DNA from: an uncultured Clostridia bacterium
GTDB lineage: Bacteria > Bacillota > Clostridia > Oscillospirales > Ruminococcaceae
Length of the DNA stretch: 64,000 bases
Assembly: GCA_944388075.1 (NCBI GenBank)
Contig: CALXHI010000028.1
Coordinates: 62,001-126,000 of the forward strand
Direction: 5' to 3'
A program made the translations under genes and the position numbers. Positions 9,544 to 17,416 of this stretch are shown piece after piece; the first letter of the stretch is position 1; the number at the start of each line of letters is the position of its first letter. The notes beneath the pieces were generated by a model, which ran no database searches, was not told the origin of the DNA, and saw nothing but the letters and a program-made list of their open reading frames with translations.

Positions 9544-9572
9544 ATTATAGCCCTTTCTTTTCCATTTGTCAA
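9544..9572 (-). promoter_or_regulatory. Promoter of the GH48 gene
   Basis: Consensus TTGACA (9567-9572 on the minus strand) and TATAAT (9544-9549) with an exact 17-base spacer, about 195 bases upstream of the GH48 start codon. Such a strong core suggests high basal expression, or control through the leader or a repressor. Confidence 0.88.
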
Positions 9573-9994
9573 GGCTTTCCGCCAAACCCAAGTCCTTCCT
9601 GCCGTCATTTTGGATGCTTAAACAAATTTGCCGTTATCGATTTGTGCATTTTGCCGGTTCCTTCCACAGCGTTTTTACGAAATTTCTCATCTGATCCGAT
9701 TTGCGGCTGCAAAGATAATAGATTCCTCCCTGAAAATACACAAGCACACAACACAGAATCAACACATTTCTTTGCTATTCTCTAATCAGACTCAAATTCT
9801 TTGACCGCTTTCACAATTTCGACACGTTTACTTCATGTTGAATACATATTATTTTGCGATAATTATTGTGTGTTTGCCTAGATTTTCAAATTGGCAATAT
9901 CCACAAATTCTCAGCAATATAATCCAAACGCAAAAGACAAGCATCCGGGAGTACCGCCCGGCTTGCCGCAACTTGGAAAGGGGCATTGTTTCCT
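9573..9994. other. Divergent intergenic region before the ABC operon
   Basis: AT-rich spacer between the GH48 promoter and the ABC ATPase. A TATAAT at 9918-9923 could be the minus-10 of the ABC operon, but no good minus-35 is seen at normal spacing. CCGGG/CCCGG at 9955-9970 can form a small hairpin in the leader, just before the GGAAAGGGG ribosome site. No ORF or RNA gene is recognised. Confidence 0.5.
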
Positions 9995-11023
9995 ATGGTT
10001 GAAATCCAACATCTTACCAAATTCTACGGCAGCCATCCTGCCGTACAGGACCTCAACTTCACAGTCGGCGATCGAGAGGTTCTGGGCTTCCTCGGACCGA
10101 ACGGTGCGGGCAAATCCACAACCATGAACATGATCACCGGCTGTCTGCCGTCGACCTCCGGCACGGTACTTGTAGATGGGCACGACATCGCAACCGAGCC
10201 GCTTGAGGTCAAACGGCGCATCGGCTATCTGCCGGAGCTGCCGCCGGTCTATCCGGATATGCGGGTCTATGACTATCTGATGTTCGCTGCCGGACTGAAA
10301 GGTGTGCCGAGAAACGAGCGCAAAAAACAGGTTGAATATGCGATGGAGCGTCTGCGTATTACCGATGTGCAGCGGCGCATCATCGGCCATCTGTCGAAGG
10401 GCTATCGGCAGCGTGTTGGCTTTGCACAGGCATTGCTCGGTTCGCCGAAATTTCTGATTCTCGATGAGCCGACCGTAGGCCTTGACCCGACGCAAGTCAT
10501 CGAAGTTCGCAACCTGATCAAGGAACTGGCGATGGAGCATACCATCATCTTCTCGACGCACATTCTCTCCGAGGTCACTGCCGTTTGCGAACGGGTTGTC
10601 ATCATCAGCAAGGGGCAGATTCGTGCGATCGATACCATTGACCATCTCGAACAGCTCTCGACCTCCGAGCCGATTCTGCGTCTGAAGATCGAGGGCGACA
10701 TTCATCGTGTCAGCACTATTATAAAAGGTATCCCCGGCGTGAAGGAATTGCGTGAGGTGGAATTTGAATCGACCGGTGTCAACAACTACACGGTTGTGCT
10801 GGCAGAGGAATCCGTCCGCAAGACCATTCTGGCAAAGCTCATCGAAGCCGACTGCGTGACGCTTGAGGTTACGGCGGTCAAGTCCTCACTCGAGGATGTC
10901 TTTGTCAAGCTGACCGCACAGCCCCGTGCGCAAACACGGGAGGAAGCCCTCGACTCGCTCGCCGAGGAATTGGAAGCGGAACGTGCCGCAGAAGATGCCG
11001 CCGCCGGAAAGAAGGAGGACTAA
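9995..11023 (+). CDS. ABC transporter ATP-binding protein (GldA/NatA-like)
   Basis: ATPase of an ABC-2 type export system. The 342 residues show Walker A GPNGAGKST, the signature HLSKGYRQRVGFAQAL, Walker B FLILDEPTVGLDP and the H-loop STHILSE, then a C-terminal domain ending in an acidic, alanine-rich tail. The ATG at 9995 is preferred over a TTG three codons earlier because GGAAAGGGG is correctly spaced for it. It is followed 3 bases later by the permease gene. Confidence 0.93.
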   Translation: MVEIQHLTKFYGSHPAVQDLNFTVGDREVLGFLGPNGAGKSTTMNMITGCLPSTSGTVLVDGHDIATEPLEVKRRIGYLPELPPVYPDMRVYDYLMFAAGLKGVPRNERKKQVEYAMERLRITDVQRRIIGHLSKGYRQRVGFAQALLGSPKFLILDEPTVGLDPTQVIEVRNLIKELAMEHTIIFSTHILSEVTAVCERVVIISKGQIRAIDTIDHLEQLSTSEPILRLKIEGDIHRVSTIIKGIPGVKELREVEFESTGVNNYTVVLAEESVRKTILAKLIEADCVTLEVTAVKSSLEDVFVKLTAQPRAQTREEALDSLAEELEAERAAEDAAAGKKED

Positions 11024-11025
11024 CG

Positions 11026-11757
11026 ATGTTTGCACTATATAAAAAGGAACTGCAATCCTATTTCTATTCGCCCTTTGCCTATGTAGTCAGCGCACTGTTT
11101 CTGATGGTATTCTCGCTGAGCTTCATCAACGGCATTGCGAATATGGACTCGTCCGTATTCAAATTCTCGTTCCCGAATATTTTCTACAACAATTTCTTCT
11201 ACTTCATCTTCCTGATTCCGCTGCTGACGATGCGTACATTCGCCGAGGAGCGCAAATCTCATACCGAAACGCTCTGGCTCTCCGCTCCCATCACGATTAC
11301 CAAGGTCGTACTGGCAAAGTACTTTGCAGTTGTGACCGTCTTTTTGCTGATGATGGCATTGTCGCTGATTTATCCGCTGATTGCGTTTCTGAACGGCTCT
11401 GTGGTTTTCTCCACGCTGCTGTGCGGCTATGTCGGCTTCCTGCTTTGGGGCATGGTCTGTATCGCCATCGGCGTGATGATCTCCGCCATGACCGACAGCC
11501 CGATCCTCGCCGCTGTCCTCAGCGAAGCAGCTATGATCGTTGTCATCTTTCTGGACAATTTCACGGCATCCGATTTCATCCAGTCCGTTCCCGTTCTGGC
11601 AAAGGGATTCAGCTGGTTCTCGACCGAAGCACGCTTTGTCGGATTTTCGCAGGGACTGTTCAATGTGGCAGATCTGGTCTTTTTCCTGTCGCTGTCTGCG
11701 GTTGTCCTGATCTGGACGATCATCATTATTGAGAAAAGAAGATGGAGCCGTGCCTAA
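11026..11757 (+). CDS. ABC-2 type permease (GldF-like)
   Basis: A 243-residue membrane protein with about six hydrophobic segments, beginning MFALYKKELQSYFYSPFAYV, the usual ABC-2 permease opening, and containing PLLTMRTFAEERKSHTETLWL. It has an AAGGAGG ribosome site overlapping the ATPase stop. It should form the membrane channel with the preceding ATPase. The substrate is unknown. Confidence 0.9.
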   Translation: MFALYKKELQSYFYSPFAYVVSALFLMVFSLSFINGIANMDSSVFKFSFPNIFYNNFFYFIFLIPLLTMRTFAEERKSHTETLWLSAPITITKVVLAKYFAVVTVFLLMMALSLIYPLIAFLNGSVVFSTLLCGYVGFLLWGMVCIAIGVMISAMTDSPILAAVLSEAAMIVVIFLDNFTASDFIQSVPVLAKGFSWFSTEARFVGFSQGLFNVADLVFFLSLSAVVLIWTIIIIEKRRWSRA

Positions 11758-11790
11758 ACGGGTGCACCCATTCATGGAGGAATACGGATT

Positions 11791-13284
11791 ATGAATACTT
11801 CCGGCAATCAAACCAATAAGAATAAAAAGTTCACGGCATTGGCATGGTCGCTGGCGGCATTGGTGCTGGTCATTGCGATTCTGCTGAACCTCATCGTCGG
11901 CCGTCTGAATATCACCTTTGATATGACGCCCAACAGCCTCTACACGCTGACCCCGACCACCACCGAATACCTCGAACAGCTCGATGCACAGGGAGAAAAA
12001 GTGGATGTATACTTCCTCGGTAAGATGGAAGAACTGGAAGCGGAGCTGGAGCTGCTTGCGCTTTATCGCACGCTGCTGGCATACGATGAATACGAGTGCT
12101 TCAATCTCATTGATATCGACCCCGATGCCAATCCCGAAATTCTCAAGGAACTGAACCCCGATAACTTCTATAACCTCTCCCAATACGATTTCATGTTGGT
12201 GTGCGAGCGCACGGGTCTGGTGAAACGTATCCCACGCAACATGATGTATGTATACGAATATGAAACCGACAGCGACACCAATACCCAAAAAGTTGTCAAT
12301 GCCGAGTTTCGTGCGGAGAACTACTTGACCGGTGCCATCAAGTCCGTAGTCGAGGGCGTACAGCCGACGGTGTACTTCCTCGAAGGTCACGGGGAGATTC
12401 CGCTCTCGGAGATGACCCGTCTGGAAGCAAACCTGCGCAACTATAACTATGGTGCCAAAACGCTCAATCTGGTTACGGCAGAAGCCGTTCCGGAGGATGC
12501 CTGCATTATCATCGTTGCGAGTCCGACCATTGATATCTCCGAAGAGGAACGCAAAAAGCTCGAGAAATTCCTTGAGAAAGGCGGCAATCTCACGCTGCTG
12601 ATGAGCCCGAATGAGGCGAAATTGAGCTATACCAATCTGGAAGCTTTGATGCTCGAATTTTGCATCGGCATGGACTACAACAAAATCCACGAAACCGATA
12701 CCGCCCGTCACGTTTCCAACAACCCGAATATCTTCATGATTGATTTCGTACCGGCCAGTGAGAATGCAGACGCTGACCTGACCGGCGCATTGCTGGAAGC
12801 CACCGGCATCATCCCCTATATGCCAACGTCCCGCAGCTTCTACAGCATCTACGGCGACAATTACATGACCTGCACCATTGATTCTCTGATCAAAACCGCC
12901 ACCACCGCCATCGGCGAACCCTGCGGCGGTACGAATGAAGATATGGATCCGGTGCAGGGTCAGGCACTGACACTTGCCATGTATTCGGAGGACTCACTGC
13001 GAAACAATGCAAAGCTCGCAGTCTTCGGCTCTGCGGAATTTTTGACCGACACGAGCATGAACACCGACTACTATATCATGCCGTTGCAGCTGTTCCTCAG
13101 CACCATCACTTGGATGTATGACAGCGACATCGACATGAGCATCGCCAACAAAGTGAAAACCTACGACAGCCTGAATGTCAGCAGCAGTGAGTCGGCAAAC
13201 GGCTATATGGCATTGTTCGTCGGCATTCCCTGTGTGATTGCCGTCCTCGGTATTGTGGTATGGTTAAGGAGGAAGGACGCATGA
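11791..13284 (+). CDS. GldG-like ABC auxiliary protein
   Basis: A 497-residue protein with one N-terminal transmembrane segment (LAWSLAALVLVIAILLNLIVG), a large extracytoplasmic domain of GldG/ABC_transp_aux type (FDMTPNSLYTLTPTTTEYL; VYFLEGHGE) and a C-terminal helix ending GIVVWLRRKDA. It lies in the usual ATPase-permease-GldG-DUF4340 order. The last codons form one half of a 155-bp tandem duplication. Its TGA overlaps the ATG of the next small ORF. Confidence 0.85.
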   Translation: MNTSGNQTNKNKKFTALAWSLAALVLVIAILLNLIVGRLNITFDMTPNSLYTLTPTTTEYLEQLDAQGEKVDVYFLGKMEELEAELELLALYRTLLAYDEYECFNLIDIDPDANPEILKELNPDNFYNLSQYDFMLVCERTGLVKRIPRNMMYVYEYETDSDTNTQKVVNAEFRAENYLTGAIKSVVEGVQPTVYFLEGHGEIPLSEMTRLEANLRNYNYGAKTLNLVTAEAVPEDACIIIVASPTIDISEEERKKLEKFLEKGGNLTLLMSPNEAKLSYTNLEALMLEFCIGMDYNKIHETDTARHVSNNPNIFMIDFVPASENADADLTGALLEATGIIPYMPTSRSFYSIYGDNYMTCTIDSLIKTATTAIGEPCGGTNEDMDPVQGQALTLAMYSEDSLRNNAKLAVFGSAEFLTDTSMNTDYYIMPLQLFLSTITWMYDSDIDMSIANKVKTYDSLNVSSSESANGYMALFVGIPCVIAVLGIVVWLRRKDA

Positions 13285-13526
13285 AGCAAGTTCGCCGGAT
13301 ATGGATGCCGGGCATCGTTGCCGTACTGCTCTGCATCATTTACATCAACATAGACAATGCCGCCAAGCAACTCGTCGGCATTCCCTGTGTGCTCGCCGCC
13401 CTCGGTATTGTGGTATGGTTAAGGAGGAAGGACGCATGAAGCAATTCCGCTGGATATGGGTGCTGGGCATCGTTGCCGTCCTGCTCTGCGTCATCTACTT
13501 CATCGTAGACAATGCCGCCGAGCAGG
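13217..13526 (+). repeat. 155-bp tandem duplication across a gene junction
   Basis: Unit A (13217-13371) and unit B (13372-13526) are about 90 percent identical (I count about 15 differences by eye). Each unit carries the end of the GldG-like gene, the AAGGAGG ribosome site, and the start of the DUF4340 gene. The 155-base offset is not a multiple of three, so fusing unit A to unit B links the DUF4340 N-terminus in frame to the GldG C-terminus. Confidence 0.92.
13281..13439 (+). CDS. 52-aa two-helix chimeric small protein
   Basis: This ORF is created by the tandem duplication. Its first half, MKQVRRIWMPGIVAVLLCII, copies the DUF4340 N-terminal membrane helix; its second half, GIPCVLAALGIVVWLRRKDA, copies the GldG-like C-terminal helix. 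It has its own AAGGAGG site, overlaps the GldG-like stop (ATGA) and overlaps the DUF4340 start (ATGA), so it is doubly coupled. The frame has stayed open despite about 10 percent divergence between the units. The function is unknown; a membrane spacer or accessory peptide of the ABC complex is a guess. It could also be a neutral relic. Confidence 0.7.
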   Translation: MKQVRRIWMPGIVAVLLCIIYINIDNAAKQLVGIPCVLAALGIVVWLRRKDA

Positions 13527-14842
13527 AGGAACAGCAACAGCAGATTGGTGCTGCCAAGGCATTGTTTCGTGTGGACAGCACCACCATTCAACGCATCACC
13601 CTCGAAAACGAGGAGGGCTACTATGCTTTCGATTGGGACAGCGAACAGAAAACCTGGGTCATTGCCAGTGCGGAGCAGTTCAACCTCAATACCTATGCCA
13701 TTTCGACCATCTGCAACTACTTCTGTGAGCTGGATTCCCTGAAAACGGTTGCGTTCGACTGCCAAGATACCGCTACCTATGGCTTTGACAATCCGGTCAC
13801 GCTGAAGGTCTATACGACCGATACCGGCGAGGACAAGCCCTATGTCCTCTACATCGGCGACAACACCCCGACCTATGATGCCTACTATGCAATGGTGGAA
13901 GGCTCAAATGATGTCTACACTATCAATTATACGGAAGGCTCGGTGTTCTGTGCCTCGAAGGATACGCTGAAAAACCTCTATCTGTTCGACACCTTCAGCA
14001 CACAGGTGACCCATTACGAGGTCTTCAAGGGCGATGATGCCATCGTACGTCTGACCCGTGATGAGGAAAACCTTTGGAACATGGAAGTACCGGGCACTTA
14101 CCGTGTCAACAGTGCCAACATCGAGAATATGATTAACACATTGATTCGCGTGACGCTCGTTGGCTTTGTGGAGGAGAACCCCACCGATTTGGCACAATAC
14201 GGTCTGGACAATCCCACCCACCGCCTGCTGCTGGAGGGCTATTCCGGCACAAAGGATATGAAGGAAGAGGTGTGGATCGGCAATCCGGCATCGGACAGTG
14301 CCGATGAGGTCAATGTCTATGGCTATTTCGTTGACAGCAAGCAGGTATTCCTGATCAAGAAGGCAGACCTGACCTTCCTCGATAACGATCCCGTTTCCTA
14401 CATCTATCCGTATTGCGTGGATATCGATATTATCGATTTGGTATCTGTGGATATTGATATGGGCGATGTCTATGACATGAAAGAAACGCTCTATGTCGAT
14501 TACGAGAACGGTGAATATGCCCTCAGTGATATCAAGATTGATTCCGAGGACGATGACTTAATCACGCTGTTCCAGAACTTCTACCGTGCCATCAGCAATC
14601 TGGAATTTACCGCCCTCGATCAAACTGCACAGCCTGCCGGCGAAGCGGCAATCTCCATCACCTACAACAAGAAAGACGGCACATCGGTGAAAGTGGAATT
14701 TGTCCGTCTGGCTGAGAACAATTTCGCTCTGGTGGTTGACGGCGTGTATGACGGCAGGACCGTGCGACTGAACCGTTTCACGGGCAGTGCCGGTATTGTG
14801 AAATCCTACGAAGCACTCCTGCGCGGACTCGATACCGAATAA
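13436..14842 (+). CDS. DUF4340 domain protein of the ABC operon
   Basis: A 468-residue protein with an N-terminal transmembrane helix (WIWVLGIVAVLLCVIYFIV) and a long extracytoplasmic part with repeated DUF4340-like elements such as YGFDNPVTLKVYT and YGLDNPTHRLLLEGY. In this family it accompanies GldG-like proteins and the ABC-2 transporter. The ATG at 13436, after AAGGAGG, is used; the longer in-frame reading passes through unit A of the duplication in a non-coding frame. A terminator follows. Confidence 0.85.
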   Translation: MKQFRWIWVLGIVAVLLCVIYFIVDNAAEQEEQQQQIGAAKALFRVDSTTIQRITLENEEGYYAFDWDSEQKTWVIASAEQFNLNTYAISTICNYFCELDSLKTVAFDCQDTATYGFDNPVTLKVYTTDTGEDKPYVLYIGDNTPTYDAYYAMVEGSNDVYTINYTEGSVFCASKDTLKNLYLFDTFSTQVTHYEVFKGDDAIVRLTRDEENLWNMEVPGTYRVNSANIENMINTLIRVTLVGFVEENPTDLAQYGLDNPTHRLLLEGYSGTKDMKEEVWIGNPASDSADEVNVYGYFVDSKQVFLIKKADLTFLDNDPVSYIYPYCVDIDIIDLVSVDIDMGDVYDMKETLYVDYENGEYALSDIKIDSEDDDLITLFQNFYRAISNLEFTALDQTAQPAGEAAISITYNKKDGTSVKVEFVRLAENNFALVVDGVYDGRTVRLNRFTGSAGIVKSYEALLRGLDTE

Positions 14843-14847
14843 CACAC

Positions 14848-14886
14848 AATGCTCTCCGATCCAACTGCGATCGGGGAGCATTTTCC
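14848..14886 (+). terminator. Terminator of the ABC operon
   Basis: A 14-base stem (AATGCTCTCCGATC with GATCGGGGAGCATT, one wobble pair), a 7-base loop and TTTTCC, starting 6 bases after the DUF4340 stop. Confidence 0.87.
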
Positions 14887-14898
14887 TGTTTTCACGCC

Positions 14899-14927
14899 TT
14901 GACAACCCCATCGGAATGTGTTACAAT
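14899..14927 (+). promoter_or_regulatory. Promoter of the 14961-19690 operon
   Basis: TTGACA and TACAAT with a 17-base spacer, directly after the previous terminator and 34 bases before the ATG at 14961. Confidence 0.88.
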
Positions 14928-14960
14928 ACCCATAACAGAGTTTGGAAAGGAGGGAGTCCC

Positions 14961-16316
14961 ATGCACACATCCCATTCGTTTGAAGGCTATTTGCCGATGA
15001 TTGCCGTTTGCGCACGGAGTCTGGCATGGTATCCGATTTGGATGCTGCTCTTTGCCATGCGACCGACCATCGCTTTGCAGTCGATGGCGTTTGGGATACA
15101 GGCTGCACTCTTTGCGGTATCTGTGTTGGCTACGGCTTTGCTGCGTTTCCACCGCCGCACCCATCGTACGGGATTGCGAGTCCTCTGTGCAGTTGTTCCG
15201 GTCTTGCTGATTGCAGGCTGTGGCGTTTGGGTGCATACGGCATTGGGACTGACGCTCACGATTCTGCTCTGCATCTGCCTTTTGACCGCAAGCCTGCAAG
15301 CGGCGAAGCCCGAACCGGAAGCGCTGTTCACCGTCACTCCCTATGTCACATTTTTGACCGGACAGCTGTTGCTTGCCATGCTGCTGCACTTTGCCGAACT
15401 GCCCTATTCGATGCCGGCTGCGGTTTTGGTGACGGCAATCGAAACGATTGGCTTTCTGCTGCTGCGCAATCAGTTTACGCTGCAACGAATGGTCAATCGC
15501 CGCAGCGGTGCGGAAGAACTGCCGGTTCCGAACGAGATTCGACGAGGCAATCTGCGGCTGATGGGTGGAATTTTCTGCCTGGTCGGTCTGCTGTTTCTGT
15601 TGCGCAAGCCCCTGCAAATGGCATTGCTCGCCATACAATCGGGCGGCATCGCAGCATTGAAAGGTATCCTCTCGTTCCTCGTCCGGTTCATCGCCGCATC
15701 GGGCGGCAATGCCCCCGAAGCCCCCCCCATAACCGACCCCAGCACGGCACAGCCGATGCCGTCCGATGGCGGCAATGCGCTCTGGACTTTGGTCTTGTGG
15801 ATACTGGTGATTGCACTGGTTGCATGGGTTTGGTACTGGCTGCTGCGAGATTTCCTGCGTAATCTGGCTGATTTGGTGTTACGGCTGCGCATGCGGCGTA
15901 CTGCGGCGGCTGCACCTTCTGCCTCCACACCAACCGATGACGATGCTGCCTATCAAGATATCGAAAGCCTATCCACACCCGAAGCACGCATGACCGCACA
16001 AAAACGCATACGACGCTGGAAACAGCAGGTCAGGGCGTGGAGCAAATCGCCGGATTCTCAAGAGAAATTTGACCGGGGCTATCGTCTGCTGCTGGAAGCA
16101 CCGCCGATGGATGCTGCCGATGTGCGAGCCGCCGATACCGTTACGGAAATTCGCCGAAAATGGGCGGCAGTCGCAGCACAGCCCACACTCGATGCCACAA
16201 CCGATGCGTTTCGCCAAACACACTATGCCGATGCACCGCTGCCAACCGATGCGATTGCGGCATTGCAGGCAGACTTGACCCTGATGACAAAATTTCAGAA
16301 AGGACAGACCCCATGA
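14961..16316 (+). CDS. Multi-pass membrane protein, possibly DUF4129-like
   Basis: A 451-residue protein not confidently assigned. Six or more hydrophobic segments lie in the first 230 residues, then a further helix (WTLVLWILVIALVAWVWYWL), and an Arg/Gln-rich cytoplasmic C-terminal domain with an AYQDIE...RGYRLLLEAP...TVTEIRRKW pattern that resembles DUF4129 tails. The ATG follows GGAAAGGAGGG. It overlaps the lipase gene by 4 bases (ATGA), so the two are coupled. Confidence 0.6.
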   Translation: MHTSHSFEGYLPMIAVCARSLAWYPIWMLLFAMRPTIALQSMAFGIQAALFAVSVLATALLRFHRRTHRTGLRVLCAVVPVLLIAGCGVWVHTALGLTLTILLCICLLTASLQAAKPEPEALFTVTPYVTFLTGQLLLAMLLHFAELPYSMPAAVLVTAIETIGFLLLRNQFTLQRMVNRRSGAEELPVPNEIRRGNLRLMGGIFCLVGLLFLLRKPLQMALLAIQSGGIAALKGILSFLVRFIAASGGNAPEAPPITDPSTAQPMPSDGGNALWTLVLWILVIALVAWVWYWLLRDFLRNLADLVLRLRMRRTAAAAPSASTPTDDDAAYQDIESLSTPEARMTAQKRIRRWKQQVRAWSKSPDSQEKFDRGYRLLLEAPPMDAADVRAADTVTEIRRKWAAVAAQPTLDATTDAFRQTHYADAPLPTDAIAALQADLTLMTKFQKGQTP

Positions 16317-17407
16317 CAGAATCCTATCCGACCGGTTTGCTATTGGGCGGCGGCGGAGCGAAGGGGGCATTTCAAGTCGGTGCGTGGCGTGTGCTGCAAG
16401 ATATGCACTATACCGATCATCTGCACGCCTATGCCGGCTGTTCGGTCGGTGCGCTCAATGCGATATTGTTTTCGCTCGGCGACTCGGACTATGCGGAATC
16501 CATTTGGAGCAGCATTCAGCGCAGGGATCTGATGGCAAAGGGCGGCAATGGCGCATTTTTCTCCCGGGATGGTTTGATCCGTCTGCTGCGCAGCCTACCG
16601 CTGTTCCGTCTGCACCACAGCAAAATTCCCGTCTATGCCAGCGTATTTCGTCGTAACACCATGCAAACCGAATACATCCTGCTCAACCGACTGCCCGTGC
16701 CAGACATCCGCACGGTACTGCTTGCAACCTCTGCCATTCCGCAAGTCTATGCACCGGTGACCTTTCGCCACAATACCTATGTCGATGGTGGTGTCACTCC
16801 CGAGGGCGACCACTGCATTGCACCGCTCTATCACGAGGGACATCGCAATTTTCTCATGCTCTCCCTACGCCATGATTTTACGCTCTATGACGTGCAGAAC
16901 TCTCGTTTTCTCCATGCCGGCGGCACCAATCTCATCGAGCAATACAGCGACTGCGGCTTTACGCTGATAAAACCCCGAAAGCCGCTCGGCAATTTCATAA
17001 CGGGAACGTTGAATTTTACCGATGATTTCATTCAAAAATGTATGCGTGCGGGTGCAGAGGATGCACGCATTCTGCTATGCAGCCCCTCTGCCGACGGTCC
17101 AGTTGCCGAACGCAACCGCTACTATGCCGAACTGATGGCAAGGCTGTTTCCCCATGCGGAACAGCTCGAAGGCTTTCTCGCACGCTATGCCGATCGCTTT
17201 GCCGTAAACCGCCCGATGCGGACGTTCGGCGGTGATGTATGGTATGACACAATTTATGCGGTAGACGGTTGGCAATTCCAGCACCATCGAACCGTCGGTC
17301 TGCGAGGGCATTATCGTTTTCTCAATCCCAACGGGGAGCGCATTGCATGGATTCTGCGTCCGAATGTGCTGACCCGAGCGTTACAGGACTATCAACATAT
17401 CTTATGA
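16313..17407 (+). CDS. Patatin-like phospholipase
   Basis: A 364-residue lipid acyl hydrolase. It has the oxyanion loop LLGGGGAKGAFQVG at 10-23, the nucleophile elbow GCSVG with Ser44, and the dyad partner in YVDGG (Asp158). No signal peptide is visible, so it is probably intracellular. The start follows an AAAGGACAG site inside the upstream gene. It is nine bases upstream of the GH3 gene in the same operon. Confidence 0.9.
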   Translation: MTESYPTGLLLGGGGAKGAFQVGAWRVLQDMHYTDHLHAYAGCSVGALNAILFSLGDSDYAESIWSSIQRRDLMAKGGNGAFFSRDGLIRLLRSLPLFRLHHSKIPVYASVFRRNTMQTEYILLNRLPVPDIRTVLLATSAIPQVYAPVTFRHNTYVDGGVTPEGDHCIAPLYHEGHRNFLMLSLRHDFTLYDVQNSRFLHAGGTNLIEQYSDCGFTLIKPRKPLGNFITGTLNFTDDFIQKCMRAGAEDARILLCSPSADGPVAERNRYYAELMARLFPHAEQLEGFLARYADRFAVNRPMRTFGGDVWYDTIYAVDGWQFQHHRTVGLRGHYRFLNPNGERIAWILRPNVLTRALQDYQHIL

Positions 17408-17416
17408 GGTGATGCT

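Noticed and set aside
11035..12711. A minus-strand open frame of about 558 codons opposite the permease and GldG-like genes
   Set aside because: Low-complexity His/Gln/Arg composition typical of antisense frames; plus-strand genes fit a known operon.
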